Source of the DNA: Ochotona curzoniae
Lineage: Eukaryota > Chordata > Mammalia > Lagomorpha > Ochotonidae
Length of the DNA: 64,000 bases
Direction: 5' to 3'
NCBI RefSeq assembly: GCF_017591425.1
Contig: NW_024465777.1
Location: forward strand, 2,232,001 to 2,296,000
Made by a program: the position numbers and the translations under genes. Below the pieces are notes generated by a model, which did not search any database, was not told the DNA's origin, and saw only the letters and a program-made list of their open reading frames with translations. Shown here piece after piece: positions 54,430-64,000 of the stretch. Numbering within the stretch: the first letter of the stretch is position 1; the number at the start of each line of letters is the position of its first letter.

Positions 54430-54645
54430 AACAGTGGGCCTAGAGCTGTGCTGACCATTGTGGTAGCCACTAGCTACACGTGGCTATTTAAATTTCTGAA
54501 ACCAAACCAAATGATCCAATTAACTACATTAGCCACATATTAAGTGCCCAGCAATCATATGCAGCTGTCCTGTTGGACAGCGAGTGCACATCATTGCAGA
54601 AAGTTCTGTAGGTCAATGCTGGCATTCTAGCCCGTGCCATGGCAT
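54430..54645 (-). mobile_element. MER5-like hAT-Charlie fossil
   Basis: 'ggtagccactagctacacgt' + 'ggctatttaaatttctgaaa' and, at the end, 'cattgcagaaagttctgtag' match MER5A. This copy is on the opposite strand to the one at 47.1 kb. Confidence 0.75.
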
Positions 54646-55015
54646 CTAAACTCTACCACTGGAGGCAGAAATGCATCTAAAACATAATCGCTGAGTCCAG
54701 GAACTCACCATCTCGTGGGGCTTGCAATTCCTGGTTGCGAATTTCTCTATCTGGGGTGTAGTTGTGACCTCAGACCTGATATAAGACGAATGTGGAGCAG
54801 TCACTAGGTTCCCACCGCCATCCTTTGTCCAGAACCAGGGAATGGAGTGCTATTTTAGTGCTCTGGGACTTAGAATTCACTTCACAGATTGGGAGAACTC
54901 AGTGAGAGTCCATACTGGGTGTTTGGTCATGCGCAGGAATGGCTAGTAGTTGCTAACTACCATCATTTATTGCATCTATCTGAAACCCTTGCTACATTTT
55001 TCCAAAATTTCCTTT
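54646..55015. other. unplaced sequence, no gene seen
   Basis: No exon recognised. Confidence 0.3.
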
Positions 55016-55016
55016 T

Positions 55017-55290
55017 CCTTTTTTTTATTTTATTTTTTCTTAGAAAGGCAGATTTGCAGAGAGAAAGAGCTTCTGTTTGCTGTGGCCGGAGATGAGCCAA
55101 TCCAAAGCCAGGAACCAAGAGCTTTTTCTGGGTCTCCCATGCGAGTGCAGGGTCCCAAGGCTTTGCCCAGTCTCCACTATTTTCCCAGGCCACAGGCAGG
55201 GAGCTGGATGGGAAGTGGAGCAGCTGAGATTTGAACTGGCACCATATGAGATCCTGGCAGTTACAAGGAGAGAATTTAGCCATTAGGCTA
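55017..55290 (-). mobile_element. C-type SINE, minus strand
   Basis: 'agaaaggcagatttgcagag' to 'gaatttagccattaggct'. The 'ggttcactccccaagtggcc' segment is deleted. Confidence 0.88.
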
Positions 55291-55519
55291 AAAATAAATA
55301 AACCTTAAAAAAAAATCCTGACTCAGTTATCGGGCTCCCGCTGGAAGTCTACCCAATCCAACCACTCCCAAAGACCCAACATTCCCATTACTGGAGCAAG
55401 GCTCCACTCCAGTCTGTCCATCAGTCCAATTACTACTCCCACAAAACTTTAGAATTGAAACACCCATATATGTCTGGAAGCCAAATTATGTTCAAGCCAT
55501 AACAGCATGCATTTTCTAT

Positions 55520-55825
55520 TTTTTTTAAAGATTTATTCATTTTTACTGTGAAGTCAGATATAAAGAGGAAAAGAGACAGAGAGAAAGATCTTCTGTCCGA
55601 TGATTCACTCCTCAAGTGACCACAACGGCTGGTGCTGTGCTGATCTGAAGTTAGGAGCCAGGAACTTCTTCTGGGTCTCCCACATGGGTACAGGGTCCCA
55701 AGGCTTTGGGTCATCCTCAACTGCTTTCCCAGGCCACAAGTAGGGAGCTAGATGGGAAGTGAAGCAGCCGGGATTAGAACTGGAGTCCATATGGGATCCC
55801 AGGGCATCCAAGGCGAGGACTTTAG
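55520..55825 (-). mobile_element. C-type SINE, minus strand, young
   Basis: 'tgtgaagtcagatataaaga' to 'catccaaggcgaggacttta', lacking the terminal 'gccactaggccacgccgggcc' segment. Confidence 0.9.
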
Positions 55826-56195
55826 TGTTTAATTTTTAATGAAACAAAGGATAGTATTCATTTTGGAGTCTTTTGATTCGTATGGTCTACTACCCTGCAG
55901 GGAAATAAAAAACCATGCAGTGCCATGGGCAGTGTGTTCTCTCGGGTGAGATCCAGGGCTGGTCTGCTGGGCACTGTCCTTGGTGCTGGGACGCAGCAGC
56001 CTGGGCAATGTAAATCCATTCATAGAGTTTAGAGACGGATGGGATCATTTGGTGGTTGGTAAGAAGTGTTGAGAAGAAAATGCTCCCAAGAAGTGCTGAA
56101 AGACAAAATGACAACCATTTTAAAGCTCTCAAATCATTTTTGTGATTCTAGAAAAGCAGCGTGTACTGATGAGCTGAGTGGAACGTGCCTTTAAA
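55826..56195. other. unplaced sequence, no gene seen
   Basis: No repeat or exon recognised. Confidence 0.3.
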
Positions 56196-56506
56196 GAGTC
56201 GGTGCTGCGGCCCAGGTTAAGCCACTGCGTGGAGTGCTGGTGTCCTCTGACCGAGCACCACTGCTGTGTCTCAGCCGCTCCACTTGAAATTCGGCTCCCA
56301 CCAATGTGCCCGGGAAAACAGCAGCGGACGACCCAAGTAAGTATGTGGGCCCGGACACCCACATGGGAGATCTGGATGAATTTCCTGTCTCCTGGCTTCA
56401 ACCGACCCAGCCTTGCCTGTTGTATTTGGAAAGCAAATCAACAAATGGAAGATGTTCTCTCTCTCTGTTGTTCTGCCTTTCAAATAAATAGATAAATCTT
56501 TAAAAG
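56196..56506 (+). mobile_element. C-type SINE, plus strand, old
   Basis: 'gtcggtgctgcggcccaggt' to 'caaataaatagataaatctt'. Confidence 0.85.
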
Positions 56507-57228
56507 AAAAGGGCTGAGGAAAGCAAAAAGTGAAAATAAGTGGATTGGATGGGTCAAGCTTGCTTTCCTTAAAGGGTTCAAAGAGAGAGCTCTTCCTGAT
56601 CGTGTGGGCTAAACTCCCCTGTTCTGAGGTTTGATTATTATTCATTCATTCCCCCCTCCCCACCCTCATGATTCTCTGGAAGGTCATACAAACTTGGCTG
56701 ATGACAAGGAACTCCAGTACAACGAGTGACATTTCTATTTTGTCTAGTGGACCTAGTACAGGAACTCAGCCCAAACCAACGACCCCTATAAAAGATGTTT
56801 AACAAAACTCTCCAGCATGGGGAGTTACTCTATATTAGTGGTCAAGTGGGGGTTCTTCTAAGATGACATTAAAGCAGAGACATGATGCTTTGGTGTCTGC
56901 ATCTGCGATTTGAGTGACACAGCATGGGAGAACTTTATCTCCACATCCTTCTGAGCATTTATGAGGCACCTACTATGCTCTAAATGTTCAAGAGTAAAAT
57001 ATGTTAGATTGCAGGTAGTAAACTAGCTGTTAGACTTGGATTTAGACTCGGTTCTCAAGAAGTAACTGGGTAAGGGGGGAAGAGGTCAGTTTGTGCCCAG
57101 GGAATTGGTTTCATTGTCAGCCTCTGACTGGTCACTTGCTATTGAACTTTGCACCATCTGCTTTGATCTTTCACTGTTCCCTCTGGGAAAAGTGGAATAT
57201 TATTTGTCTTACATGTTGGAATTATCTA
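56507..57228. other. unplaced sequence, weak old repeats
   Basis: 'gaggcacctactatgctcta' near 56960 recalls an L2 end, and text at 57130-57220 recalls MIR. Neither is strong and no exon is seen. Confidence 0.3.
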
Positions 57229-57500
57229 GGGCCAGCATTGTGGCGCAGAGTGCTAAGCCACCACCTGAGACAGTGGCACCCCATATCTAGAGCTCCTCCT
57301 GCCTGCTTCTGATCCTGCTCCCTGCCAACACACCAAGAAAAGCAGCCGAAGATGACGTAAGTGCTTGGGCCCCTGCCACTCCCATGGGAAACCCACATGA
57401 AGTTCCAAACACCTGGCTTAGGCCTGGCATAGTCCCCACTGTTGTGGCCTTTTGGGAAGTGAACCAGCAGATAAAAGATTTCTCTCAGTCTCCTTCTGTC
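57229..57500 (+). mobile_element. C-type SINE, plus strand, old
   Basis: 'tagggccagcattgtggcgc' to 'gatttctctcagtctccttc'. The tail is missing and the next SINE abuts. Confidence 0.85.
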
Positions 57501-57502
57501 TT

Positions 57503-57838
57503 TGGGCCTGGTGGAGTGGCCTAGCAGCTAAAGTCCTTGCCTTGAACATGCCAGGATCCCATATGGACACTGGTTCTAATCCTGGCACCTCCACTTCCTA
57601 ACCAGTTTCCTGCTTGTAGCCTGGGAAAGCAGTCAAGGACGGCCCAAAGCTTTGGGACCCTGCACCCGTGTGGGATGCCTGGAAGAAGTTCCTGGATCCT
57701 GGCTTTGGATTGGCATAGCATCAGCCATTGCGGTCACTTGGGGAGTGAATCATCGGATGGAAGATCTTCCTCTCTGTCTCTCCTCCTCTCTGTATATCTG
57801 ACTTTCCAATAAATAAATAAATCTTAAAAAAAAAGAAA
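57503..57838 (+). mobile_element. C-type SINE, plus strand, young
   Basis: 'gggcctggtggagtggccta' to 'ccaataaataaataaatctt' and an A tail. Confidence 0.95.
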
Positions 57839-57868
57839 TAAATATTTTACAAAATGCTTTCTATTAAG

Positions 57869-58165
57869 GATTGGTGTGGCATAGTGCCTGTGACACAGGC
57901 ATCTCATATCAAAGCCTGTTCCTGTCCCAGCCACTCTACTTCCCCTCCAACTCCATGTTAATGACCTGGGAAAAGCAGCAGCAGAAGGCCCAAGTATTCC
58001 TGCTACTCATGTGGCAGACCAGGATGGAGGCCCTGTTCCTGGTTTTGGCCTGGCTCAGCTTTAGTCACTGTGGCTACTTGGGAACAAAACCAGAGGATGC
58101 AAGATTTCTGTCTTTTGCGGTCTATCCCTTGCTGTTGGTAATTCTTTCAAATAAATAAATCTTTC
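57869..58165 (+). mobile_element. C-type SINE, plus strand, old
   Basis: 'aggattggtgtggcatagtg' to 'tcaaataaataaatctttc'. Confidence 0.85.
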
Positions 58166-58169
58166 ATTT

Positions 58170-58480
58170 TTTATTTTTAAAAAGATTTATTTATTTTTAC
58201 TGCAAAGTCAGATATATGGAGAGGAAGAGAGACAGAGAGGAAGATCTTCCATCTGTTCATTTACTCCCCAAGTGACTGCAATGGCAGGTGCTGTGCTGAT
58301 CTGAAACCAGGAGCCAGGAGCTTCTTCTGAGTCTCCCATGCAGGTGCAGGGTCCCAAGGCCCTGGGCCATCCTCAACTGCTTTCCTAGGCCACAAACAGA
58401 GAGCTAGATGGGAAGCGGGGCCATATGGGATCCCAAAGCATGACAGTGAGCACTCCAGCTGCTAGGTCCCTGTGCCGGAT
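58170..58480 (-). mobile_element. C-type SINE, minus strand, young
   Basis: 'gcaaagtcagatatatggag' to 'taggtccctgtgccggatcc'. Part of the body near 58420 is deleted. Confidence 0.92.
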
Positions 58481-58497
58481 CCAATAAATCTTTTATC

Positions 58498-58825
58498 TTT
58501 TTTTTAAGACTTATTTTTATTGGACAGTCAGATATGCAGAGAAGAGAAAAGACTGAGAGGAAGATCTTCCGTCCAATGATTCACTCCCCAAGTGGCCACA
58601 ATGCCTGAAACTGAGTCAATTCGAAACTAGGTGCCCGGAGCCTCTTCCAGGTGTCCCACGCGGATGCAGGATCCTGAGGCTTTGGCTGTCCTCAACTGCT
58701 TTCCCATGCCAGAAGCAGGGATCTGGATGGGAAGTGGGGCCACTGGGATTAGAACCAGCGTCCATATGGGATCCCAGCACATGCAAGGTGAGGACTATAG
58801 CTGCTAGGCTACTGCACTAGGCTCA
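58498..58825 (-). mobile_element. C-type SINE, minus strand, young
   Basis: 'ggacagtcagatatgcagag' to 'ctaggctactgcactaggct'. Confidence 0.92.
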
Positions 58826-58875
58826 AATCTTCTATTTTAAAAAAGTGCTTACTAGATTTTTAAAAGGTTCCTATT

Positions 58876-59202
58876 GGGCCCGGCGTGGTGGCGCAAGTGG
58901 TTAAGGTCCTCACCTTGAACACAGCGGGGTCCCACATGGACACCGGTTCTAAGCCCGGCAGCCCCACTTCCCATCCAGTTCCCTGCCTGTAGCCTGGGAA
59001 AGTAGTCGAGGCTGGCCCAAAGCTTTGGGACCCTGCACCCTGCACCCTGCACCCGTGCGAGGCTCCTGGCTTCGGACCGGCATAGCATCGGCCGTTGTGC
59101 TCACTTGGGGAGTGAATCATCGGACAGAAGATCTTCCTCTCTGTCTCTCCCCTCTGTATATCCGCCTTTCCAATAAAAATAAAATAAATCTTTTTTAAAA
59201 AA
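58876..59202 (+). mobile_element. C-type SINE, plus strand, young
   Basis: 'gggcccggcgtggtggcgca' to an A tail. A perfect 14-base TSD, AAAAGGTTCCTATT, lies at 58862-58875 and 59203-59216. An 'accctgc' unit is triplicated at about 59030-59055. Confidence 0.96.
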
Positions 59203-59216
59203 AAAAGGTTCCTATT

Positions 59217-59589
59217 ACTGACACCAACCCTCACTCATTTCAGTAAAAATCGAATATTTACAGACAGTCCTTTTCTTCCTTGGGCTACCAGTTTTTGAGT
59301 CCCTGAGGCAGGATGTGTTCTGATTGGCTCCTGTACAGAACATTACTGCTGCTCCTCCAGGGAAGACTTTTCCTTATCTGGCTCCTTCTTTTCTCATTCA
59401 CCAAAATCATCCTTGATTCCTGGTTCCTGTCTCCAGTCCTTCTGTCCATGCCTTCACTGTCTCCACTCAAAGACTGTCCACCGAGAGCTTGCTACACGGG
59501 GCCCCAACATCACGGTTTCTCCCCTTGGGTCCTGGTTTGAATCCTGGCTGAGGTGTAGGCTGGCATCTCCCTGGGTGCTGATGGGAGAT
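59217..59589. other. unplaced sequence, no gene seen
   Basis: No repeat is certain. 59470-59580 has SINE-like words but no order. Confidence 0.3.
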
Positions 59590-59715
59590 GAAGCTTTTGA
59601 AGCTTAGAGACTTGCTCAAGCACCTGCAGCTGCAAAGGAGAAATTTCATCCAGATTTGTGCATGGGCGCCTGATCTGAGGCAGCGGGCTGACCAGCCCCA
59701 CTGCTCTGATGATCT
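59590..59715 (-). mobile_element. MIR SINE fragment
   Basis: 'agcttagagacttgctcaag' + 'cacctgcagctgcaaaggag' is a minus-strand MIR core. Confidence 0.6.
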
Positions 59716-60399
59716 GGTTGCCCGCTTAGCCCTCAACCTCCACCGTCTTGGTTTGCTCTATGTGTTCCACGTCTTGTGTTTCCAGTTAACCAATCAGTCC
59801 CTGAGGACAAAGGCAATGTCTCGAGCGTTGGGCAGGAGTTTTTGAGGAGTACATACCAGGCCTGTTGAAAACATATGCACAGGACACAAGGTCATCCTGA
59901 GACTTGCCCCTGGAAGTTCTCACACTTCACACCGCTGCTCTCACGTACAAGTTGGCTTCCAAGCGAAGAGGATGTAGGCCTGGTAGCCTATCAGTGAGGG
60001 CTTACCATCAGATGCTGCAGGAAACACCTTCGCCTTTACAATGAGCAGGAGCGAATGATTTTCACCTGTATTACCCCTGACACTTACATAACTTGTTGAA
60101 TGTTCTTTCCTTCCTTCCTTGGCTCGGGCCTCAGTTTCCCATCCGAGTAGTGAGCAGAGAGTGGACTTTCAGGGCTGTTCAGCTGCAGGATCTCTGCTGC
60201 CCGACTACGCGGGTTCAGAAGAGTCTTACAAAGCCTATGAGAGTCACAGCGATCATCATCATTTGGTGGCCCACAGTACTCCAGGGAGTCAAACACTGTG
60301 CTTGACTGAAACAGAACCCCATGACGTGAAAGCAGGACCTGCTTCTTGTTGGTCTCCTTTAGCCCAAGGTGTCCTTGCCTGACCTTGACTGAAAGCAAC
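59716..60399. other. unplaced sequence before the LTR
   Basis: No exon recognised. It could include unrecognised 5' LTR sequence. Confidence 0.3.
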
Positions 60400-60892
60400 T
60401 TCCTGGCTGTTGGGAGTGATGCTCCTGGCCATCCAAGGTTCTAGTCTCCAGACTCCAGAAGTCATTTGCATCTCCAGTAGGTAAGAACCTTGATGGCCAC
60501 TGTTGGCCAGAAGAGTCTATTTAGTGGAATTTCCTGGTCTGGGCGGAATGTAACTACCACCTTCACGTGACTCCCAGACCAACTGGAAGCCATCTTGTCA
60601 TCATAAATTGCCTAAGAGCACAGCGTCACTGACCAACCATAGGAAGAGCATGAGTACTACTGCCCAATCAGAAAGTTGGACACTAGCTGATCACGCACTT
60701 CTCAGTCGCGATTTCAATCTATTAAAATCTTCACCCTTAATTCCTTTGGGGAGCCTGACAATGAAGCAATAGCTGCCCAGCTTCTTGCCCCACACTTTGC
60801 AATAAACACCTGTATCTCCTACCACTCTGATGTCACTGATTGGCATTTGTGCATCAGACAAGTGGACCCAGGTTGGAGATTCTACGGAAACA
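60400..60892 (+). mobile_element. solitary ERV1-type LTR (probable)
   Basis: The 3' part has the layout of an ERV1 LTR: a TATA-like 'tctattaaaatc' (60717), a polyadenylation signal AATAAA (60801-60806), and a typical R/U5 ending 'cagacaagtggacccaggtt' + 'ggagattctacggaaaca'. No retroviral coding sequence follows; a SINE lies 90 bases on. The 5' boundary is not fixed. It is an old, inactive fragment. Confidence 0.55.
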
Positions 60893-60986
60893 CCTGTAAT
60901 TAATTGGGCTATCGCTTAGCAACATGCTTGGTGACATGTGTGACTTTTGTGTCTTTATAACGGCCTGTAAGATACACAGTAACCAG

Positions 60987-61322
60987 GCCCGGTGTAATAG
61001 CCTAGTGGTTAAGGTCCTCACCTTGCATGTGCTGGGATCCCATACCGGCAGTTTATGTCCCGGCTGCTCCACCTCCCTTCCAGCTCCCCACTTGTTGCCT
61101 GGGAAAGCAGTAGAAGACAACCCAAAGCTTTGGGACCCTGTACTCTTGTGGGAGACCCAGAAGAAGCTACTGGTTCCTGGCTTCAGCTCAGCTCAGCTCA
61201 GCTATGGCCATTGCAGTCACTTGGGGAGTGAATCCAACGGATGAATGATTTTTCTCTCTGTCTCTCCTTCTCTCTGGAAATCTCACTTTATAATAAAATA
61301 AATAATAAAGAAAGCTTAAAAA
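60987..61322 (+). mobile_element. C-type SINE, plus strand, young
   Basis: 'caggcccggtgtaatagcct' to 'ataataaagaaagctt'. A perfect 12-base TSD, AAGATACACAGT, lies at 60969-60980 and 61323-61334. An AGCTC pentamer is repeated at about 61184-61204. Confidence 0.95.
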
Positions 61323-61424
61323 AAGATACACAGTGATCTTGCTGTTCCATCCAGACTTCAAACTCCTCAAACACTTGCGATCCCAGGCTAAGTGCAGGCA
61401 GGTGTCTCTGTGGCCTAAGTGAGC

Positions 61425-61890
61425 AGCATGGTTGGTGACTTTTCCAGAGGTTCAGGTCAAAGCCTGGAAGGTACCAGGAAGGAGAGGGGAAGGCAGCAGG
61501 CACAACACTGTTAGAAGCAGAGGCTTCTGTTATGTCCCTTTCCCGTCCCCTGCAGAGAGGCCCTGGGGGTGCCCATTCAAGACATGTACAAGAGTGGGCA
61601 TGAGACTGGGCCATGTTGAGGCGAGGCAGGTTGGACATCCACTGTGGCCTGGTTGCTGAGGATCCTCGATGCTCTGCCGCTCCAGGCATTGTGCCCAAGG
61701 GTTTGGTACAAAGGGGCTTCCTCATGCCAGATGTGGTGGTGATCTGTACCCCATGAGCCACCCTCTTGGAGGTCAAGGCTGTGGGAATGCACTTGAGGTT
61801 CTGTCTGAGGCCCTGCCTGGTGACAATGCAGGCTTCAACATGAAGGACGCTGGGTGGACAATGCAGAGGGCGGGAGCTGTGAGAGTGACC
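61425..61890 (+). pseudogene. EEF1A-family processed pseudogene B
   Basis: A second decayed eEF1A retrocopy covering about residues 193-332, in family order. 'gcatggttggtgac' is WNGD, 'gcaggcacaacactgttaga' is the SGTTLLE stretch, and 'cattcaagacatgtacaag' is the QDVYK stretch. 'gagg' + 'ccctgcctggtgacaatgca' translates to EALPGDNAGFN against EALPGDNVGFN. 'cttggaggtcaaggctgtgg' matches TTEVKSV. Frameshifts, in-frame stops and an insertion of about 70 bases near 61630-61700 break it. It overlaps pseudogene A at the WNGD segment, so the two are separate copies rather than halves of one. Confidence 0.8.
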
Positions 61891-62084
61891 CACCCTCAGT
61901 GGTGGCGAGCCTTGTCTCCCAGAGGAGACCACCCTCTGAGGGACATCTCCTGAAATTGACTGTCCTAACTGTGAACTCTAAGGAAATTATCCAGAATTCC
62001 AATGTCTGTGACTTTCATTTTAATGAGATCAGCATAATTGCAGCTCTCATAGGGCTGCTATGAATACTAAATCGAAATGCAAGA
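61891..62084. other. unplaced sequence
   Basis: 'ccagaattccaatgtctgtg' and nearby text match nothing recognised. Confidence 0.3.
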
Positions 62085-62760
62085 GGGCACATGTTGTGGT
62101 GCAGTGGGTTAAACTGCTGTGTAGGAGGCCTGCATCCCAACCTTGCGTGCCTAGCTGGAGTCCCAACTACTCTATTTCTTTTTTTTTTTTAAGATTTATT
62201 TATTTTTATTACAAAGTCAGATATACAGAACGGAGGAAAGATAGAGAGGAAGATCTTCCATCCAATGATTCACTCCCCAAGTGACCGCAATGGCCATTGC
62301 TGTGCCGATCCAAAGCCAGGATCCAGGAACTTTCTCCAGGTCTCCCAAACGGATGCAGGGTCCCAAGGCTTTGGGCCGTCCTCGACTGCTTTCCCAGGCC
62401 ACAAGCAGGGAGCTGGATGGAAAGTGGAGCAACCGGGTTTAGAACCGGCATCCATATGCGATCCCAGCATATTCAAGGTGAGGACTTTACGCACCAAGCC
62501 ACGCCGCCGGGCCCCCAATTACTCTATTTCTAACCCCACTTCCTGCCAATGTGTTCTGGAGGTAGCAGGTGATGGCGCAAATACTTGGACTCTGCCACCC
62601 CCATGGACACTTGGATACAGTTCAGGGCTCCTGGCTTCGTCCTGGCCTGGCTCTGGCTGTTTGTTACAGGCATTTGGGAAACAAACCAACAGATGGGTGT
62701 CCTTCTCTGGGTCTCCCTGTGTCTCTGCCTTTTGGGTATGAGAAATAAACATTCGAATTG
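62085..62760 (+). mobile_element. old C-type SINE split by a young one
   Basis: The body 'acatgttgtggtgcagtggg' ends in caactactctatttct at 62179 and resumes with caattactctatttct at 62516, running to about 62755 ('ctgtgtctctgccttttggg'). Confidence 0.9.
62180..62515 (-). mobile_element. nested young C-type SINE, minus strand
   Basis: 'acaaagtcagatatacagaa' to 'agccacgccgccgggccc'. A 16-base TSD with one mismatch lies at 62164-62179 and 62516-62531. Confidence 0.95.
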
Positions 62761-63119
62761 GAATGCACAACTCACTTAGCACAGAACTTGTTCCACTTCT
62801 GAGAGTTCCAATGTTCATTAGCTTAAGAGTGTGGCCAAGGTGTCTGCCCCTCTGCTGGGTAGGTCTACCTTCTGTAGGAGACTTGCCAAGACCCCCTTCC
62901 ATTCCTGTCTTGGCTCCAAGGGGTTATTTCAACTACCCTGGCCATGTAGCAGTGGTCCAGGCTGCCACAAAATTCACATCACCTCCAGACTTGCCAAGCA
63001 AAGGAGATCAACCAGCATTCAGGCAAGAAGAGAGAAGGTGACCCCAAAATCCTGAGTTCTGAAGACTGCACCATTACTCAATTGGTTCCAGGCACGTTCG
63101 TGTGCCAGAAACTTCTGGG
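62761..63119. other. unplaced sequence, no gene seen
   Basis: No repeat or exon recognised. Confidence 0.3.
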
Positions 63120-63353
63120 GCAACCTGCCCACCCTTCAAAATGTACCTGGCTGGGCCAGGTCAAAGCCAGGAAACACGAACCCCATCTGAGTCTCCCACT
63201 TAGGACCCAAGTACTTGAGGCTTCCGCACTGCCTCCCTGGGTGAGCGTGAAAAGGAAGACGAATAGGACGTGAAGGCTGGACTTGACCCCAGGCGCTCCA
63301 ACAAGGGAAGAGGCGTCCCAAGTGATGTCTTCATTGCTGTGCCAAATGCTCAC
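63120..63353 (-). mobile_element. C-type SINE, minus strand, old
   Basis: 'gtctcccacttaggacccaa' + 'gtacttgaggcttccgcact' to 'cattgctgtgccaaatgctc'. Confidence 0.75.
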
Positions 63354-63577
63354 CTCTTTATTCCAAGTTTGTATGTAATCCCTCCCTGAGTGCTGCCCCT
63401 CAGAGGCGGGGCTAAACCCTGGGCTCTAAGCTGGTGGGTGGGGCTTTTCCTCCTCTTTCTCCATCAGCCCAGGTTCCCACAGTGCCCCTCTTGTCCCCCT
63501 GGTAGCGTCCGTCCGTGTCCCCTTAGGAAAGGCAGGAAGAGGTTTGAGTCCCTTTCGGTTAAAGTATGGGGAGAACG

Positions 63578-63908
63578 GGGCCCGGCACTGTGGCCTAGCG
63601 GCTAAAGTCCTTGCCTTCAATGCGCCAGGATCCCATGTGGGTACTGGTTGTAATCCCAGCAGCTCCACTTCCCATCCAGCTCCCTGTTTGTGGCCTGGGA
63701 AAGCAGTCAAGGACAGCCCAAAGCCTTGGGACCCTGCACCCGTGTGGGATTCCTGGAAGAAGTTCCTGGATCCTGGCTTTGGATCGGCACAGCACCGGTC
63801 GTTGCGGTCATTTGGGGAGTGAATCATCGGATGGAAGATCTTCTTCTCTGCCTCTCCTCCTCTCTGTATATCTGACTTTCCAATAAATAAATAAATCTTT
63901 TAAAAAAA
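63578..63908 (+). mobile_element. C-type SINE, plus strand, young
   Basis: 'gggcccggcactgtggccta' to 'ataaataaataaatctttta'. A TSD of at least 12 bases, TATGGGGAGAAC, lies at 63565-63576 and 63909-63920. Confidence 0.96.
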
Positions 63909-63925
63909 TATGGGGAGAACGGGGA

Positions 63926-64000
63926 GAACGGGCTAACCCCACATCAGAGTGCTGGTTTGAGTCTCATCTGCTCCACCTCCCATCCAGCTTCTTGTTAATG
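63926..64000 (+). mobile_element. C-type SINE, cut by window end
   Basis: 'tgctggtttgagtctcatct' + 'gctccacctcccatccagct' is the 5' half of an older plus-strand copy. Confidence 0.8.

Noticed and set aside
52905..61890. The two eEF1A pieces as one pseudogene split by 8 kb of insertions
   Set aside because: Both contain the WNGD-equivalent segment, so they overlap in the protein and must be separate copies.
1..64000. CRISPR arrays, operons, prophage or plasmid features
   Set aside because: Mammalian SINE, MIR and L2 content shows a vertebrate nuclear genome; no regular spaced repeat is present.

Overview
The window is mammalian nuclear DNA with no intact gene visible. It is packed with a tRNA-derived C-type SINE, with about 70 copies or fragments on both strands. 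Young copies open with gggcccggc and a 'tctagtggctaaagtcc' box, carry a 'tctgtatatctgac' block near the 3' end, and finish in an AAATAAATAAATCTTAAAA-type tail. This SINE belongs to lagomorphs, and I infer a pika (Ochotona) rather than a rabbit or hare from its form. Lagomorph is near certain and pika is likely. Ancient mammalian repeats (MIR, L2, MER5-like hAT, Tigger-like and mariner-like elements) fill much of the remainder.

Layout. 1-5.2 kb is SINE-poor, mostly unplaced sequence with MIR and L2. 5.2-27.5 kb alternates SINEs with L2/MIR, a Tigger fossil (10.4-10.7 kb) and three short minisatellites (7.5, 10.7 and 14.2 kb). 27.7-28.2 kb is a compact CpG island, the best promoter candidate. 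28-49 kb holds dense SINEs, several microsatellites, a mariner-like MITE (36.07-36.19 kb), a strong CTCF-type motif (41.3 kb), a MER5-like fossil and an NRF1-type motif in an alternating purine-pyrimidine tract (49.0 kb). 49.7-52.2 kb is a nested stack: an old SINE received a second SINE, which received a third, and the old SINE was also hit by a 1.57-kb retroposon with internal tandem units of about 50-65 bp. 52.9-53.9 kb and 61.4-61.9 kb hold two decayed EEF1A retrocopies, the first split by a SINE. 60.4-60.9 kb looks like a solitary ERV1-type LTR. 57.2-59.2 kb is a cluster of six SINEs.

There are no operons or interacting genes to describe. The many open reading frames (up to about 258 codons) lie in repeats or GC-rich unplaced DNA, show no recognised domain, and are not called as genes. 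The window is best read as intergenic or intronic sequence. The CpG island and a few transcription-factor motifs are the only hints of regulatory function. SINE boundaries are estimates (about 5-20 bases) except where a target-site duplication (TSD) fixes them; MIR and L2 calls rest on recognised core phrases and are approximate.
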